Shown here: positions 39,980-48,815 of the stretch, piece by piece | Layout of the letters: the number at the start of each line of letters is the position of its first letter | Numbering within the stretch: position 1 is the stretch's first letter | NCBI GenBank assembly: GCA_902597015.1 | Contig: CACJWQ010000005.1 | Span: 17,017 to 81,016, forward strand | Source: an uncultured Alphaproteobacteria bacterium | GTDB taxonomy: Bacteria; Pseudomonadota; Alphaproteobacteria; HIMB59; GCA-002718135 | Length of the DNA stretch: 64,000 bases | Direction: 5' to 3' | Notes under the pieces: model-generated | Database searches by the model: none | What the model saw: the letters and a program-made list of their open reading frames with translations, nothing else | What the model was told of the DNA's origin: nothing | Program-made: the position numbers and the translations under genes

Positions 39980-40294
39980 TTAATTATTTGAACTAACAAG
40001 CTTGATATTTTTATCTTGATTTGAAAGTTCTTGGATTTTTACTATAAGAGGAACATTATTGTTTTGAGTTTCATAAAAATACAATTCATATAGTGTTTTT
40101 AAATATGAGCTATTTTGATGAGCAGCTAATTCAATCTTATTAATTTTTAAATTTTCTGAAATTTTAGATATTTTCATTTTCAGATTTTGATTATTTTTTT
40201 CGATCTCTCTTGTATTGTTGGCAATAAAAATCATTGAAAAAACCAGTATTAAATTAAGAATTAAAAAGAATATAATTGATTTAGTATACTTCAT
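39980..40294 (-). CDS. ftsL: FtsL-like division protein
   Basis: A 104-residue bitopic protein: basic start, one membrane helix (about 5-26), then a heptad-like coiled coil (TREIEKNNQNLKMKISKISE). FtsL sequences barely conserve, so the call depends on topology, size and position between rsmH and ftsI, where ftsL always sits in dcw clusters. With FtsB and FtsQ it would activate septal synthesis. Confidence 0.8.
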   Translation of the reverse strand: MKYTKSIIFFLILNLILVFSMIFIANNTREIEKNNQNLKMKISKISENLKINKIELAAHQNSSYLKTLYELYFYETQNNNVPLIVKIQELSNQDKNIKLVSSNN

Positions 40295-40296
40295 TA

Positions 40297-41235
40297 TTAA
40301 ATTTTCTGAGCTACCCGAAGTTTTGCTGATCTAGATCTGGGATTTTCTAAAATCTCAGAAGCTGATGGCAATATTGGTTTTTTGGTGATTATTTTAAGTT
40401 GAGTTGCCAGTTTATCAGGTAACTCCGGGTAGTGGCGGGAGGAACGCCATCGTTTACCACTATTGTGGTTAAAAAAATCTTTCACAATTCTATCTTCTAG
40501 ACTTTGGAAAGAAACTACTAAAATTAAACCATCTTTATTTAAAATTTTTAAAGTTTTTTCTAAACTTGTCTTTAGTTCACTTAACTCATCATTCACATAA
40601 ATTCTAATTGCCTGAAATGTTTTTGTAGCTGGATGAATCTTATTTTTTAATTGATTCTTTTTTGGTAAACATTTTTTAATAATGTTTGATAATTCTATCG
40701 TGTCACTTATAAATTTTATTTTTCTGTTTTTTACTATTTCTTTTGCAATAACTCTTGAATAACGTTCTTCTCCATATTGATAAATTATGTCAGCTAAATT
40801 TTTTTCTTCATACTTATTAATTATATCATAAGCATTTTTATCTGAAGAACCCATCCGCATATCAAGTGGGCCAGATTTATTAAATGAAAAACCTCGTTGT
40901 GCATTATCTATTTGATTTGAGCTTGTGCCTATATCAAAAAGAATTATATCAAATTTTTTTTCTTTCAACTTTATATTATTTACTATTTCTTCAATTTTAC
41001 TAAATTTATCATTTATTAGAGTAAAATTTGAAAATTTAGATTCTATTTCTTTTGCAAATATTTTCGAAATTGGATCCCTATCTATTGCTAACAATTGATT
41101 TACATTAAATTTTTCAAGGATAGTTTTTGAATAGCCGCCACCACCAAAAGTTGCATCTATTACATTTATTGATTTTGATAACGGTAGAAAGGATATTATT
41201 TCTTTAATCATTACTGACTTATGCAAATTTTCCAT
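40297..41235 (-). CDS. rsmH: 16S rRNA (cytosine-1402-N4) methyltransferase RsmH
   Basis: A 312-residue SAM methyltransferase. HKSVMIKEIISFL at the start, VIDATFGGGGYSKTIL for SAM binding, FDIGTSSNQIDNAQRGFSF and the C-terminal SFQSLEDRIVK with SRSAKLRVAQKI are diagnostic. It methylates C1402 in the ribosomal P site. It sits 1 nt after mraZ and 2 nt before ftsL. Confidence 0.96.
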   Translation of the reverse strand: MENLHKSVMIKEIISFLPLSKSINVIDATFGGGGYSKTILEKFNVNQLLAIDRDPISKIFAKEIESKFSNFTLINDKFSKIEEIVNNIKLKEKKFDIILFDIGTSSNQIDNAQRGFSFNKSGPLDMRMGSSDKNAYDIINKYEEKNLADIIYQYGEERYSRVIAKEIVKNRKIKFISDTIELSNIIKKCLPKKNQLKNKIHPATKTFQAIRIYVNDELSELKTSLEKTLKILNKDGLILVVSFQSLEDRIVKDFFNHNSGKRWRSSRHYPELPDKLATQLKIITKKPILPSASEILENPRSRSAKLRVAQKI

Positions 41236-41236
41236 A

Positions 41237-41701
41237 TTATTTTTGTTGTGTTAACATCATTCGTAATGATTTTTTTTCTTTTAAAAGACGTCTTCTTGAA
41301 TCTTCAGTATTTTTTAGACCTTTTTTTGGCTCCCAGATTTGAAAGTAGTAGCCTTGACCAAAAAAAGCAGCTTCAGTTTTAATGCCAGCGTATAATTTTA
41401 ATTCTTCTGGAATTAAAAATCTTCCTTCTTTATCAATATTAGTTGTAATTATTTCTGAAAATATAGATGTTGAAAAATCGTCATAATCCTCGGAAAAAAA
41501 ATCTAAGTTATTAATTCTTTTGGCAATTTCTTTTAATCTTCCAACACCACAACCTTCTATAGAGGGTGTTTTTATAGATTTGTATAAAATAATTTCATTT
41601 CTATTAGCTTTTGGAAGTACATTTCTAAAGCTAGAGGGTAGAGAAACTCTTCCCTTCTTATCTATTTTATTAACATATTTAGATACAAATAAATCCATCA
41701 T
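41237..41701 (-). CDS. mraZ: Transcriptional regulator MraZ
   Basis: A 154-residue protein of two MraZ/AbrB-like repeats: KYVNKIDKKGRVSLPSSFRN (about 8-27) and ITTNIDKEGRFLIPEELKLY (about 88-107). The paired D-x-x-GR cores are the DNA-binding elements. MraZ is the known autoregulator of the dcw operon. Two adjacent ATGs (41701 and 41698) open the frame; there is no Shine-Dalgarno, since the upstream 35 nt is occupied by the four TGGG repeats to which MraZ is expected to bind. Confidence 0.93.
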   Translation of the reverse strand: MMDLFVSKYVNKIDKKGRVSLPSSFRNVLPKANRNEIILYKSIKTPSIEGCGVGRLKEIAKRINNLDFFSEDYDDFSTSIFSEIITTNIDKEGRFLIPEELKLYAGIKTEAAFFGQGYYFQIWEPKKGLKNTEDSRRRLLKEKKSLRMMLTQQK

Positions 41702-41704
41702 ATA

Positions 41705-41738
41705 TGGGTTATCATGGGATTATATGGGCGTCAATGGG
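41705..41738 (-). promoter_or_regulatory. Four MraZ boxes at 10-bp spacing
   Basis: TGGG occurs on the plus strand at 41705, 41715, 41725 and 41735, each inside ATGGG, exactly one helical turn apart (TGGGN plus 5 nt). This matches the known MraZ target of repeated TGGGN units with 5-nt spacers in the leader of the dcw operon. The array ends 4 nt before the mraZ ATG, downstream of the proposed -10, so binding would block initiation or elongation. Confidence 0.88.
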
Positions 41739-41749
41739 TATATAAAACT

Positions 41750-41777
41750 ATAATAAATGTTCTTTGTATGTTCTCAA
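41750..41777 (-). promoter_or_regulatory. Candidate promoter of the dcw cluster (Pmra)
   Basis: On the minus strand, TTGAGA (41772-41777) and TATTAT (41750-41755) are separated by 16 nt, with TATAGT overlapping the -10 as an alternative. It lies between the rnpB 3' end and the MraZ boxes. Transcription would start near 41743, leaving a leader of about 42 nt made of the four boxes. Confidence 0.5.
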
Positions 41778-41787
41778 TAAATATAAA

Positions 41788-42120
41788 GATGGTGCATAAG
41801 CCGGGTTCTGTAATTTTATAAAAATTGATGATCATTAATCTAGAACAAATGTCACCATTTGTTTCAAGCAGTCTACCCGAACAGCTCAGCTGGAACTGAT
41901 TGCCATTCCTATTTGACCTTGCTCCAAAAAGGGTTTGCAAAGCCTTTTTTGTTACCAAAAAAGCGGTAAGCTCTTACCTTACCTTTTCACCCTTACCTTT
42001 TCAGGCGGTATATTTTCTGTTGCACTTTCCCTAAGCTTTCACTTGCCAGGTGTTACCTGGTTTTTTTTCCAGTGGAGCCCGGACTTTCCTCTTGATTACT
42101 CAAGCGATCATCGCACCATC
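41788..42120 (-). ncRNA. rnpB: RNase P RNA
   Basis: Read on the minus strand the RNA begins GATGGTGCGATGATCGC (5' end at 42120), continues with the invariant GAGGAAAGTCCGGGCTCCA, and ends CAGAACCCGGCTTATGCACC (3' end at 41788). GATGGTGC at the 5' end and GCACCATC at the 3' end pair perfectly as helix P1. Length is about 333 nt, a rather small type A RNA. It is the catalytic subunit that matures tRNA 5' ends and should also process precursor RNAs such as the permuted tmRNA. Short open frames on both strands here are artefacts of the RNA gene. Confidence 0.96.
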
Positions 42121-42127
42121 TAAATTT

Positions 42128-42155
42128 GTAATAAATTTATTTAACTTTTCGTCAA
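42128..42155 (-). promoter_or_regulatory. Promoter of rnpB
   Basis: On the minus strand TTGACG (42150-42155) and TATTAC (42128-42133) have a 16-nt spacer, and the -10 ends 7 nt before the RNA 5' end at 42120. The -35 box lies inside the last codons of the upstream amidase gene, whose stop is at 42141-42143. Confidence 0.65.
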
Positions 42156-42887
42156 CATAAAACTAAATAGGTGTGTAATTAAAACAGTATATATTGATTT
42201 GTTTTTAATTTTATCTTCACTCCTTAGATACTTAATTCTATAAGCAAGTATAAGTTGATTATATAATTTGTTATTTTGATATACTTTTCGTGTATCGTAT
42301 CCAATTAATGATAAAGCTAAAATAATTTTCTCTTTTTTTAACTTTAAGTTATGATTATCAAACCAATCTTCTATAATCTTAAATTTAACCCTATTTAATT
42401 TCTTTGTATTTAAAACTAATTTTGAAGAAGAGAGTGATTTCCACGGAAAGTGCTTACCAGGATCTTTTTTTCTGTAGGGAGCAATATCTGAATGTGCAAT
42501 AATACTGTTAATATTTATTTTATAATTTTTTTTTAATTTAAGAATTAGTTTTTTTAATGAATTTAACATTTTTAATGAGAATTTATTATTTTTTCCTCTC
42601 GGACTATAATCAAGCTCTATCCCAATCGAGATAGAATTGATATCAGTAGAGTCTTGCCAGAAAGCTTCGCCTGCATGCCAAGCTCTAAATTTATCTTTTA
42701 CCAAGTTGTAAATTGTTCCGTTTTGAGAAATTAGATAATGAGAACTAACTTTTTTTTCCTTATTACATAAATATGAAATTGCATCTTCAATATTTTTTAA
42801 AGCGGTATAATGAATTATAATAAGCTGGATTTTTGAATTTTTTCTTGAATTATAATTTGGAGACCTAAATTTAGTTACATATTTCAT
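42141..42887 (-). CDS. N-acetylmuramoyl-L-alanine amidase, AmpD/AmiD type
   Basis: A 248-residue zinc amidase (Amidase_2 fold). IIHYTALKNIEDAI carries the first zinc histidine, SSHYLISQNGTIYNLV and AWHAGEAFW the next block, and AHSDIAPYRKKDPGKHFPW the remaining ligands. A C-terminal extension of about 75 residues resembles the peptidoglycan-binding tail of AmiD. I see no clear signal peptide, so it may act on anhydro-muropeptides in the cytoplasm like AmpD, or be exported by an unseen route. It fits the cell-wall setting beside dcw and bamD. Confidence 0.85.
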   Translation of the reverse strand: MKYVTKFRSPNYNSRKNSKIQLIIIHYTALKNIEDAISYLCNKEKKVSSHYLISQNGTIYNLVKDKFRAWHAGEAFWQDSTDINSISIGIELDYSPRGKNNKFSLKMLNSLKKLILKLKKNYKININSIIAHSDIAPYRKKDPGKHFPWKSLSSSKLVLNTKKLNRVKFKIIEDWFDNHNLKLKKEKIILALSLIGYDTRKVYQNNKLYNQLILAYRIKYLRSEDKIKNKSIYTVLITHLFSFMLTKS

Positions 42888-42920
42888 TCAAATTTAAAAA
42901 TTAAAATATATAAATAAAAT

Positions 42921-43727
42921 ATGATAAAAAAAATTATCTGTCTAATATTATTATTATTTTGCATTAATTGCTCAAATAATAATATAAATTCAAACAAAAG
43001 TGAGGAGAAAAAATTATTAGCAAAACCCGAAACTATTTATAAATTAGCAAAAATAAGTTTTGATCAACAAAACTATGATCTAGCAAGAATTCAATTTAAA
43101 GAGACTGCAAAACTATTTCCTCTATCTAATGAAGCTATACAGTCACAAATAATGATTGCATTTATAGATTATATTCAAATGGATTATGATAATGCCATTT
43201 TAAGTTACAATAGAATAATAAACAAATACCCATCCCATAAAGATTTAGATTACGTTTACTATATGTTAGCTATGTGTAATTATGAACAACTCCAAAATGA
43301 AGCATTGGATGGATATTATAATGATTTGGCTCTAAATGCTTTTAATCAAGTTATTAAGCGATTCCCCGCAAGCAAATATGCAAAAGATAGTAGACAAAAA
43401 ATTATTTTAGTTGAATCAAATATAGCAGCTAAACATATGGATATTGGAAGATTTTATTTAGAAAATAAAAAATACATTGCTGCATTAAATAGATTTAAAA
43501 TAGTTGTAGATAATTACTCAATAACTAAATTTACACCTGAAGCATTACACAGAATGGTAGAGGTTTATTTTGCGATGGGTATGTATGAAGATAGCTATAA
43601 TACAGCCGCTTTACTGGGATATAATTATCCTGATACTAAATGGTATGAATATAGTTATAATTTAGTTATGAAAATTGGTGACGAAGAAACATTCTTAAAA
43701 AAAATTAGAAATTTCTTTGATGGTTAA
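42921..43727 (+). CDS. bamD: Outer membrane assembly lipoprotein BamD
   Basis: A 268-residue lipoprotein with TPR-like repeats (KLAKISFDQQNYDLARIQF, YDNAILSYNRIINKYPSH, YIAALNRFKIVVDNY). The signal peptide leads to C17 in FCINCSNN; the -1 residue is Asn, unusual for a lipobox. BamD is the essential partner of BamA in outer-membrane beta-barrel insertion. It diverges from the amidase gene and overlaps ligA by 8 nt. Confidence 0.9.
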   Translation: MIKKIICLILLLFCINCSNNNINSNKSEEKKLLAKPETIYKLAKISFDQQNYDLARIQFKETAKLFPLSNEAIQSQIMIAFIDYIQMDYDNAILSYNRIINKYPSHKDLDYVYYMLAMCNYEQLQNEALDGYYNDLALNAFNQVIKRFPASKYAKDSRQKIILVESNIAAKHMDIGRFYLENKKYIAALNRFKIVVDNYSITKFTPEALHRMVEVYFAMGMYEDSYNTAALLGYNYPDTKWYEYSYNLVMKIGDEETFLKKIRNFFDG

Positions 43728-45732
43728 AGAAGAGATAATTTTAAAAAGATTAAAAGAGCTTTCTGAATTAATCAAAAAACATAATTATAATTATCACACA
43801 TTAGATAAACCTGAAATAACTGATAAAGAATTTGATAAATTAGTTAAAGAAAATGATACTTTAGAAAAAAAATATCCAAGTTTAATTTTAAAGAATAGCC
43901 CTAACAAAAATTATGGTAGTAAAATAAAAGATAATTTCAAAAAAATAAAACACGACTCTCAAATGTACTCACTTGCCAATGCATTTGATAATAATGATAT
44001 AAAAGAGTTTATAAAACGTTCTGTGAAATTTTTAAATTTAGACAATGATGATGATTTTCAATATATTTGTGAACCAAAAATTGATGGATTATCTTTAAAT
44101 CTTGTCTACAAAGATGGTAATTTAGTTTCTGCTGGTACAAGAGGAGATGGATTTGTAGGAGAAGATGTTACTGAAAATATTTTAAATATAAAAAATATTC
44201 CATCAAATTTAAAAAAAGATTTTCCAGATTTTATTGAAATTAGAGGAGAAGTATTCTTAAATAAGAGTGATTTTGAAAAACTTAATTCTAAGTTAGAAAA
44301 TAAATCTAAATTTGCAAATCCAAGGAATGCTGCAGCTGGTAGCCTAAGACAACTTGATATTTCTATTAGTCATAGTAGACCACTTAAATTTATACCTCAC
44401 GGTATAGGTAAATGTTCTTATAATTTTGATAAAATTGAGAATTATTATGATCAACTTAATAGTTGGAACATTGCTCCAAATAATTTAAGCAAAAAATGTC
44501 AATCAGTTGAAGAAATAATTAAATTTTATAATGAAATTGATCAAAAAAGATCAGGTATAGATTATGATATTGATGGATTAGTTGTAAAAATAAATAGTTT
44601 TAAACTACAACAAAGATTAGGTTATGTAGGAAAAAACCCAAGATGGGCAGTTGCTATAAAATTTTCTGCTGAAAAAGCTAATACTATAATTAAATCTGTT
44701 GATTACCAAGTTGGAAGAACTGGGGCAATCACTCCGGTAGCTAGATTACAACCTGTCAATTTGGGTGGTGTCATTATATCTAACGCTTCTTTACACAATT
44801 TTGATGAAATATATAAAAAAAATATAAATGTTTTAGATCTTGTTGAAGTTGAAAGAGCAGGAGATGTTATTCCGTATGTTACGAGATTAGTAAAAAAAAA
44901 TAGTAAATTAAATACTAAGATAAAACCTCCTAGGAATTGTCCTATCTGTAAGAGTAATGTTTTAAAAGAAAAAGATGAAGCAATACTAAGATGTTCAAAT
45001 ACATATGGTTGTAGTTCTCAAAAAATAGGAAGGATAATTCATTTCGTTAGTAAGAAAAGTTTAAACATAGATGGATTTGGTGAGAAACAAGTTAAACAAT
45101 TATTTAATCTAAAATATATCAAAAAAGTAGAAGATATTTTTAATCTTGAAAAGTATAAATCAGAAATAGTTAATTTAGATGGATGGGGTGAATTATCTTT
45201 TTCTAATTTAATTAATTCTATTAATAATGCTAAAAAAATATCATTGGATAAATTTATTTATTCACTTGGCATTAGATTTATTGGAGAAGTTAATGCTGAA
45301 ATCTTAGCAAACGAATTTAAAGATCTAGATGTATTGATTTCATCTTCAAGTAATATAAGCATGTTAGAAAATATTGATGGTTTAGGACCAAAAGCAATAT
45401 CTTCAATCATAAATTTTTTTTCAGAAGAAATAAATAAGGAAACTGTTAAAAATTTAAAAAATCACTTAACTATATTATTTATAGAGAATAAAAAGATACA
45501 TAATTTTTTTTCAAATAAACATTTAGTTTTTACAGGTACTTTAGCTGAATTATCAAGAGACGAAGCAAAGTACTTAGCAAAAACTAAAGGAGCAAAAATA
45601 TTATCTAGTATTAGTAAAAAAACAGATTTTCTAATTGCTGGAGAAAAAGCAGGTTCAAAAATAGATAAGGCAACACAATTAGGGGTTAAAATTTTAAATG
45701 AAAAAGAATTCCTTAAAAAAATTAATCTATAA
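43720..45732 (+). CDS. ligA: NAD-dependent DNA ligase LigA
   Basis: A 670-residue ligase from ATG 43720 (an in-frame TTG sits just before at 43717). The adenylated lysine is K120 in EPKIDGLS. Domains in order: Ia and adenylation, OB fold (VGRTGAITPVARLQPV), a four-cysteine zinc finger (CPIC...C...C), helix-hairpin-helix repeats and a C-terminal BRCT (KHLVFTGTLAELSRDEAK). It seals nicks in replication and repair. It overlaps bamD by 8 nt and meets uvrD convergently with an 11-nt overlap. Confidence 0.97.
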   Translation: MVKEEIILKRLKELSELIKKHNYNYHTLDKPEITDKEFDKLVKENDTLEKKYPSLILKNSPNKNYGSKIKDNFKKIKHDSQMYSLANAFDNNDIKEFIKRSVKFLNLDNDDDFQYICEPKIDGLSLNLVYKDGNLVSAGTRGDGFVGEDVTENILNIKNIPSNLKKDFPDFIEIRGEVFLNKSDFEKLNSKLENKSKFANPRNAAAGSLRQLDISISHSRPLKFIPHGIGKCSYNFDKIENYYDQLNSWNIAPNNLSKKCQSVEEIIKFYNEIDQKRSGIDYDIDGLVVKINSFKLQQRLGYVGKNPRWAVAIKFSAEKANTIIKSVDYQVGRTGAITPVARLQPVNLGGVIISNASLHNFDEIYKKNINVLDLVEVERAGDVIPYVTRLVKKNSKLNTKIKPPRNCPICKSNVLKEKDEAILRCSNTYGCSSQKIGRIIHFVSKKSLNIDGFGEKQVKQLFNLKYIKKVEDIFNLEKYKSEIVNLDGWGELSFSNLINSINNAKKISLDKFIYSLGIRFIGEVNAEILANEFKDLDVLISSSSNISMLENIDGLGPKAISSIINFFSEEINKETVKNLKNHLTILFIENKKIHNFFSNKHLVFTGTLAELSRDEAKYLAKTKGAKILSSISKKTDFLIAGEKAGSKIDKATQLGVKILNEKEFLKKINL

Positions 45733-47950
45733 TTTTCAAGAATTTTAAATATACTTTTTTTGAAGAAAAATTCTCAAAATCAATTAAAGCTTTATCACCA
45801 TCTAATTTGATGATTTTTCCGTTACCAAATTTTTGATGATAAACATTTTTCCCTTTAGATATATCGACATCATATTCGAAATCTTGATTAAAATCCCAAT
45901 CGATATTATTTTTTTTTGAGTTTTCTAATAATCTTCTTCTTCCCGGTGTAATTAATTCTTCGCTAAATGAATCAGTTTCTAAAAAATTATCTAAAAAGTT
46001 ATTATCTTGAATATATTTGGAGTCATTTATCTCTACTTTATCTTCTGGAAGCTCGCTTATAAATCTAGATGGTAAATTATAATCATGTGATGCAAAAGAA
46101 TATCTATTTTGATTTACATAAGTAATATAAATTTTTTTTCTTGCTCTCGTTAGTGCAACATAGGCCAATCTTCTTTCTTCTTCTAATCCCTGATTACCTG
46201 ATTCCTCTATTGATCTTTGACTTGGAAAAACTCCTTCCTCCCAGCCAGCTAAAAATACATAATCAAACTCCAATCCTTTAGCTGCATGCATTGTCATAAG
46301 AGTAAGTGTTTCTTCTGAAGTATTTGTTATATTTTCCATAACCAAAGATACATGTTCCAAAAAACCTTCTATATTTTCAAATTCTTTTAAACTTTCTATA
46401 AATTCATTTAAATTGTCTATTCTTGATAGGCTATCTGGTTTATTTGAACTCTCTTCCTCTTTTTTTAAATAATCTAAATAACCAGAGTCTTCTATTATTA
46501 CTTTTGCTAATTCAATATGGTCAAATTTTTTCTTAACCTTTTGCCATTTTAAAATATTGTCAGTAAAATTATATAATTCACCCTTAGCTTTAGCATTACT
46601 TTTAAATGTCAATTGTTGAGCAGATTCAAATAAAGAAATATTATTCATTCTTGCATAGCTACTAATTTTACTAACTGTTGATTTCCCTATTCCTCTTTTA
46701 GGTACATTAATAATTCTTTCAAAAGCTAAATCATCAGATAAATTATTTGTTAATCTTAAATACGCAATAATATCTTTGATTTCTTTTCTTTCGTAAAATC
46801 GTAATCCTCCAATAATTTTATAAGGTAATCCAAGATTGATTAGTCTTTCTTCAAATGATCTAGTATGCGCAGCAACTCGAAATAAGATAGAGATCTCACT
46901 TAAATTTATTTTGTCTTTTATTATATTTTCTATTTTATCAGTTACAAATACAGACTCCTCTTTTGTTTCCCAAAATCCATTAATTGTAATTTTTTCACCA
47001 ATCTGATTTTTACTCCACAATTCTTTTCCATATCTTCCTTTATTTTTAGAAATAAGAGTTGATGCACAACTTAATATATTTCTTGTAGATCGATAATTTT
47101 GTTCTAATCTTACAATTGTTACATTTTCAAAATTTTTTTCAAAATTTAATAAATTAGTAACATCAGCACCTCTCCAAGAGTATATTGATTGATCATCATC
47201 ACCAACACAACATATATTTTTATTTCCTTTATATAAAAAATGAATCCATTGTTGTTGTATCGGATTAATATCTTGATATTCATCTACATGAATATATTTA
47301 AAAATGTTTTGATATTTTGATAATATAATATTATTTTTTTGAAAAATTTTTATACAAAATAAAATTAAGTCACCAAAATCAACACTATTTAATCGAAGAA
47401 GTTCAGACTGATAAATACTATAGATATTTCGAATTTCTTTATCATTCTTCCGATATTTATTTTCACTCAATTCATTGGGGCTTATTCCTTTGTTTTTTAA
47501 ATTATCTATTGCTGATAAATAATATTTAGGAGAAGTTTCTTTTGTATCTATTTTTTCTACCTCACAAATATTTTTAATCAATTTTAACTGATCATCTACA
47601 TCAATAATTAAAAAATTTTTTCTTAATCCTACTTCCTCATAATGTTGCCTTAGTATTCTTAGAGATAAAGAGTGAAATGTTCCTACCCACATATTGTCTA
47701 TAGGAAAATTTAATGCATCTCCGATTCGTGACTTCATTTCGCTCGCAGCTTTATTTGTAAAAGTGACTGCCAAAATTTGCCTAGGAGTGGCTAATTTTTT
47801 AATTAATATATTTAAGATTCTGAAGGTTAATACCCTAGTTTTTCCACTACCAGCCCCAGCTAAAACGAGTAATGAACCATCAGTTTGCTGTACAGCATTT
47901 CTTTGCTCTTTATTTAATAAATCTAGATAATTTTCAGAATTTTCTGTCAT
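45722..47950 (-). CDS. uvrD: UvrD/PcrA-type superfamily 1 DNA helicase
   Basis: A 742-residue SF1A helicase. Walker A AGAGSGKT is at 31-38, with the Q-motif LNKEQRNAV before it; VDEYQDINPIQ is motif II, GDDDQSIYSWRGA motif III, LEQNYRS motif IV, MTMHAAKGLEFDYVFL motif V and VALTRARKKIYITY motif VI. The C-terminal VYHQKFGNGKII segment is the PcrA-type Tudor-like domain that binds RNA polymerase. It unwinds DNA in excision and mismatch repair. It is divergent from mlaA. Confidence 0.95.
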   Translation of the reverse strand: MTENSENYLDLLNKEQRNAVQQTDGSLLVLAGAGSGKTRVLTFRILNILIKKLATPRQILAVTFTNKAASEMKSRIGDALNFPIDNMWVGTFHSLSLRILRQHYEEVGLRKNFLIIDVDDQLKLIKNICEVEKIDTKETSPKYYLSAIDNLKNKGISPNELSENKYRKNDKEIRNIYSIYQSELLRLNSVDFGDLILFCIKIFQKNNIILSKYQNIFKYIHVDEYQDINPIQQQWIHFLYKGNKNICCVGDDDQSIYSWRGADVTNLLNFEKNFENVTIVRLEQNYRSTRNILSCASTLISKNKGRYGKELWSKNQIGEKITINGFWETKEESVFVTDKIENIIKDKINLSEISILFRVAAHTRSFEERLINLGLPYKIIGGLRFYERKEIKDIIAYLRLTNNLSDDLAFERIINVPKRGIGKSTVSKISSYARMNNISLFESAQQLTFKSNAKAKGELYNFTDNILKWQKVKKKFDHIELAKVIIEDSGYLDYLKKEEESSNKPDSLSRIDNLNEFIESLKEFENIEGFLEHVSLVMENITNTSEETLTLMTMHAAKGLEFDYVFLAGWEEGVFPSQRSIEESGNQGLEEERRLAYVALTRARKKIYITYVNQNRYSFASHDYNLPSRFISELPEDKVEINDSKYIQDNNFLDNFLETDSFSEELITPGRRRLLENSKKNNIDWDFNQDFEYDVDISKGKNVYHQKFGNGKIIKLDGDKALIDFENFSSKKVYLKFLKIID

Positions 47951-48029
47951 TTTTTTGCTATATTAGAGATATATATAATGTAGTTTATAAACTATATTAA
48001 ATAATAATTTAGATATTAGTGATGAGTCT

Positions 48030-48815
48030 ATGAATAAAAAAATTATAATTCTATTTTTTCTATTTTTCAGCTTACTCTCCTATAAAGTAATTGCAAGTGA
48101 TGCTGATCAAGTACGAACTGACTCAGAGGATTTTGAAACAACCACGATAGAGGATGAAATATATGATCCTTTTGAACCAGTGAATAGAGCCATATTTAGT
48201 TTTAATAATGTAGCTGATAGAATTGTTTTAGAACCAATTGCAAAAGGCTACAAAAAATTACCTTCTCCACTACAAAGTGGAATAAATAATTTTTTGAGTA
48301 ATTTAAGAGCTCCTTTGGTTGTTGTGAATCAATTATTACAAGGTCAAGGCGAAAATGCCATTCAATCATCAGGAAGATTTATTCTTAATAGCACTGTGGG
48401 TGTATTTGGGTTATTCGACGTAGCTGAAAAGATGGGATTCGAAGAAAAAGAGGAGGATTATGGACAAACCCTTGCAACTTGGGGTGTTGGAGATGGTTTT
48501 TATATAGTACTTCCATTGTTTGGGCCATCTAATCTTAGAGATACTTCAGGAATGGTTTTAACAATGATGACAGATCCAATCAATGCATATGCAGTAAGTG
48601 AGGGTGAAGCATGGTTAGTACCAATGAGAACAGCTGTTAATGCAGTTGATACAAGATCACAAATAATTGATGAAGTGAATGCCTTAAGAGATAATTCAGT
48701 AGATTATTATGCTGCAGTAAGAAGCTCTTACTATCAAAACCGTAAGGCGGCAATTAATAATGTCGATGACTCAGAATTAACACCTCTACCTCTAATTAGC
48801 ATTGAATTTGAATAA
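48030..48815 (+). CDS. mlaA: MlaA/VacJ-family phospholipid transport protein
   Basis: A 261-residue MlaA protein with DPFEPVNRAIFSFN, the central hairpin region and DYGQTLATWGVGDGFYIVLPLFGPSNLRD as diagnostic blocks. In other bacteria MlaA is an outer-membrane lipoprotein that removes phospholipids from the outer leaflet. Here the N-terminus is a normal signal peptide (about 1-22) with no cysteine near the cleavage site, so it is probably not lipidated. It overlaps mlaC by one base (TAATG). The MlaFEDB inner-membrane pump is not in the window. Confidence 0.92.
   Translation: MNKKIIILFFLFFSLLSYKVIASDADQVRTDSEDFETTTIEDEIYDPFEPVNRAIFSFNNVADRIVLEPIAKGYKKLPSPLQSGINNFLSNLRAPLVVVNQLLQGQGENAIQSSGRFILNSTVGVFGLFDVAEKMGFEEKEEDYGQTLATWGVGDGFYIVLPLFGPSNLRDTSGMVLTMMTDPINAYAVSEGEAWLVPMRTAVNAVDTRSQIIDEVNALRDNSVDYYAAVRSSYYQNRKAAINNVDDSELTPLPLISIEFE

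Noticed and set aside
41731-42123. Two open reading frames of 62 and 75 codons on opposite strands
   Set aside because: They lie inside or across the RNase P RNA gene; conserved RNA motifs and the P1 pairing explain the sequence, and the peptides look random.
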